From RPRB01 sp035543115 (GTDB taxonomy: Bacteria; Myxococcota; Myxococcia; Myxococcales; Myxococcaceae), in NCBI GenBank assembly GCA_035543115.1, contig DATKKF010000037.1, forward strand, positions 1 to 64,000: a DNA stretch of 64,000 nt, in the 5' to 3' direction. The notes beneath the pieces were generated by a model, which was given only the letters and a program-made list of their open reading frames with translations, had not been told where the DNA came from and searched no databases. A program made the position numbers and the translations under genes. Below, piece after piece: positions 62,365-64,000 of the stretch; position 1 is the first letter of the stretch; the number at the start of each line of letters is the position of its first letter.

Positions 62365-62438
62365 CGCCAGCATTCCGGAGGCCGCTTGCACCGTCCGGCG
62401 CGCTTGACGCTCTGCCGCGTGGAGACCAGGCTCGGCCC

Positions 62439-62804
62439 GTGAGCGTGCGCGTCCTCGCCGGGATCGTCCTCCTCGCCCTGGGCGCCGGATGCGCAGTATC
62501 GGGTCGAAGCGAGCGCCCCCCGGCGCCCGAGCCGGCGCCCTCCCCCGGCGCAATCGCCAACCTGGGCTTCGACGGGGCGGTGAAGGCCGGGAGCGACTAC
62601 GTGGTGGCCAGCACCGGCGTGGACTACGCCATCCTCAACAAGACGCAGACCCTGCCCAGCGGCATGCTGATGCTCACCTTCGACCTGGGCCCCGGCGTCC
62701 CGGAGCCGGTGCGGGTGACGGTGGATCCGAACCAGGGGAGGGTCATCTCCCTGGAGCCGGTGGAGCAGATCCCCGGAATCACCAGCCCGGCCAAGCCCCG
62801 GTAG
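62439..62804 (+). CDS. Small lipoprotein, second of a paralogous pair
   Basis: A 121-residue lipoprotein from GTG 62439; VSVRVLAGIVLLALGAGC has a lipobox Cys. LGFDGAVKAGSDYVVASTGV, LPSGMLMLTFDLGPG and VTVDPNQGRVISLEPVEQIPGI align with the preceding gene without gaps over about 80 residues. Both intergenic leaders contain CGCTTGAC, so the promoter region was probably duplicated too. No family is recognised. Confidence 0.82.
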   Translation: MSVRVLAGIVLLALGAGCAVSGRSERPPAPEPAPSPGAIANLGFDGAVKAGSDYVVASTGVDYAILNKTQTLPSGMLMLTFDLGPGVPEPVRVTVDPNQGRVISLEPVEQIPGITSPAKPR

Positions 62805-62837
62805 TTGCGCCGCCCCGTCCGCTCCGGTACGTGACCC

Positions 62838-62856
62838 CCCTTTCTGCCGGAAAGGG
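62838..62856 (+). promoter_or_regulatory. Hairpin in the proS leader
   Basis: CCCTTTC (62838-62844) pairs with GAAAGGG (62850-62856) around TGCCG, ending 13 bases before the proS ATG. No T-run follows, so it is not a standard terminator, and no T-box sequence was found. Confidence 0.4.
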
Positions 62857-62869
62857 TGAACGGAACGTC

Positions 62870-64000
62870 ATGGCCGAGAAGCTGACCCCTCGGGAGAAGA
62901 ACTTCTCCGAGTGGTACGTGGAGGTGGTCCTCAAGTCGAAGCTCGCGGATTACTCCGACGTCAAGGGCTGCATGGTCATCCGACCCAACGGCTACGCGCT
63001 GTGGGAGAACATGCAGCGCGTGCTCGACGGGATGTTCAAGGCCACCGGGCACAGGAACGCCTACTTTCCGCTGCTCATCCCCGAGAGCTTCCTCCGCAAG
63101 GAGGCCGAGCACGTGGAGGGCTTCGCTCCTCAGCTGGCGGTGGTGACCCACGCCGGGGGCAAGAAGCTCGAGGAGGCACTCGTCATCCGGCCGACGTCGG
63201 AGACCATCATCAACTCGATGTTCGCCCGGTGGATCCAGAGCTACCGGGACCTCCCGATGCTCCTGAACCAGTGGGCGAACGTGATCCGCTGGGAGATGCG
63301 GACCCGGCTCTTCCTCCGCACCACCGAGTTCCTCTGGCAGGAGGGGCACACCTGCCACGAGACCGAAGCGGAGGCGGAGGAGGAGACGCTGCGGATGCTC
63401 GAGGTCTACCGGACGTTCGCCGAGGAGTGGATGGCGATGCCGGTGATCTCCGGGCAGAAGTCAGAGAGCGAGAGGTTCGCCGGCGCCCTGCGGACCTACA
63501 GCATCGAGGCGATGATGCAGGACAAGAAAGCGCTCCAGGCGGGCACCAGCCACAACCTGGGGCAGAACTTCGCCAGGGCCTTCGGGACCCAGTTCCAGGG
63601 GCGTGACGGTCAGCAGCACTTGGTCTGGCAGACCTCGTGGGGCGTATCCACACGGCTCATCGGCGGCGTGGTGATGACCCACTCCGACGACGCGGGCCTG
63701 GTCATCCCGCCGAAGCTCGCCCCGACCCACGTGGTCATCGTGGTCATCGGCAAGGGCGAGGAGCGCAGCCCGGTGACCGCGAAGGCGCAGGCGGTGGCCG
63801 AGGACCTGCGCAGGGCGGGCCTGTCGGTCATCGTCGACGACGACGAGAGCAAGGGCCCCGGCTTCAAGTACTTCGAGTACGAGCTTGCCGGGGTGTGCCT
63901 GCGGATGGAGCTCGGCCCCAAGGACCTGGCCAAGAGCGCGTGCGTGCTGGTGCGGCGCGACGATCGGAGCAAGGAGGTCGTCCCGCTCGAGCAGGCGGTG
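62870..64000 (+). CDS. proS: Prolyl-tRNA synthetase, archaeal/eukaryal type (C-terminus beyond window)
   Basis: 377 residues of a class II prolyl-tRNA synthetase, cut by the right edge. MAEKLTPREKNFSEWYVEVV starts the short-N-terminus form without the bacterial editing insertion. GCMVIRPNGYALWENMQRVLD, FPLLIPESFLRKEAEHVEGF, LVIRPTSETIINSMFARWI, motif 2 RLFLRTTEFLWQEGHTCHET, and GTSHNLGQNFARAF then VWQTSWGVSTRLIGGVVMTH (motif 3) identify it. The anticodon-binding domain starts near residue 285. ATG 62870 was chosen from the family N-terminus. This ProRS form is found in a subset of bacteria, including many myxobacteria. Confidence 0.97.
   Translation, partial: MAEKLTPREKNFSEWYVEVVLKSKLADYSDVKGCMVIRPNGYALWENMQRVLDGMFKATGHRNAYFPLLIPESFLRKEAEHVEGFAPQLAVVTHAGGKKLEEALVIRPTSETIINSMFARWIQSYRDLPMLLNQWANVIRWEMRTRLFLRTTEFLWQEGHTCHETEAEAEEETLRMLEVYRTFAEEWMAMPVISGQKSESERFAGALRTYSIEAMMQDKKALQAGTSHNLGQNFARAFGTQFQGRDGQQHLVWQTSWGVSTRLIGGVVMTHSDDAGLVIPPKLAPTHVVIVVIGKGEERSPVTAKAQAVAEDLRRAGLSVIVDDDESKGPGFKYFEYELAGVCLRMELGPKDLAKSACVLVRRDDRSKEVVPLEQAV

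Noticed and set aside
62805..62869. T-box or terminator before proS
   Set aside because: There is a 7-bp hairpin but no T-box core and no T-run; T-boxes are also unusual outside Firmicutes.

Overview
This 64 kb window is a chromosomal segment of a high-GC, deltaproteobacterium-type organism, most likely a member of Myxococcota. The evidence is uniformly GC-rich coding sequence, a membrane Ser/Thr protein kinase, many short lipoproteins of unknown function, a mannose-type PTS operon joined to hprK and rapZ, a receiver protein with an adhesion/output-like C-terminus, Cys-rich CGxCG lipoprotein repeats, and tandem M13 peptidases. I see no phage, IS element, integron, CRISPR array, rRNA or tRNA. 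Genes are dense, and many neighbours overlap by ATGA, GTGA, TGATG or CTGA, which indicates translational coupling.

Layout. 0-5.9 kb: a Ser/Thr kinase cut by the left edge, a CYTH-like hypothetical protein, and an Ig-domain lipoprotein. 5.9-14.3 kb: ahcY behind a candidate S-adenosylhomocysteine riboswitch, a CGNR zinc-finger protein divergent from a GST across a three-half-site operator, a decayed arginase-family gene, an M20 peptidase, an AlkX/YcaQ-type DNA glycosylase, a peroxiredoxin, a duplicated and partly broken lipoprotein, and metK. ahcY and metK are two steps of the activated methyl cycle. 14.4-22.1 kb: a GT39-like glycosyltransferase, an M16 peptidase pair (active plus inactive subunit), PPK2, a lipoprotein alpha/beta hydrolase with an Asp nucleophile, a HAD enzyme, and a LysR C-terminal fragment. 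22.2-28.8 kb: hprK, rapZ, mannose-family IIA, IIB, IIC and IID, HPr and Enzyme I, all on one strand. This is a complete PTS chain with the HPr(Ser) kinase that regulates it.

28.8-40.6 kb: a GT22-like mannosyltransferase, a YceI-like protein, HIT and Fur-family genes, and then a full cobalamin acquisition operon read leftward. Its order is cobalamin riboswitch, SD-masking hairpin, BtuB-like receptor, a Cys-rich beta-propeller-like lipoprotein, BtuF, BtuC, BtuD, and a dedicated TonB whose start appears to be CTG. Every junction after btuB is a 4-nt overlap. 40.6-45.7 kb: two tandem M13 peptidases, and a two-gene unit ending in a ComEA-like HhH protein. 45.9-54.8 kb: a coupled five-gene MoxR operon (DUF4175-like coiled-coil membrane protein, HExxH/TPR protein, MoxR, DUF58, BatA-like). 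55-64 kb: a PLD-superfamily protein, glutathione synthetase, an sdhC without sdhAB, NagZ, a NicO metal transporter with a CTG start, a receiver protein, two paralogous small lipoproteins, and the first part of an archaeal/eukaryal-type prolyl-tRNA synthetase.

Most genes are housekeeping or envelope functions. The most informative parts are the B12 operon with its extra lipoprotein, the two RNA leaders, the operator between the CGNR and GST genes, and the gene remnants. Three of the broken reading frames change at 3- or 4-base homopolymers, so some may be sequencing errors.
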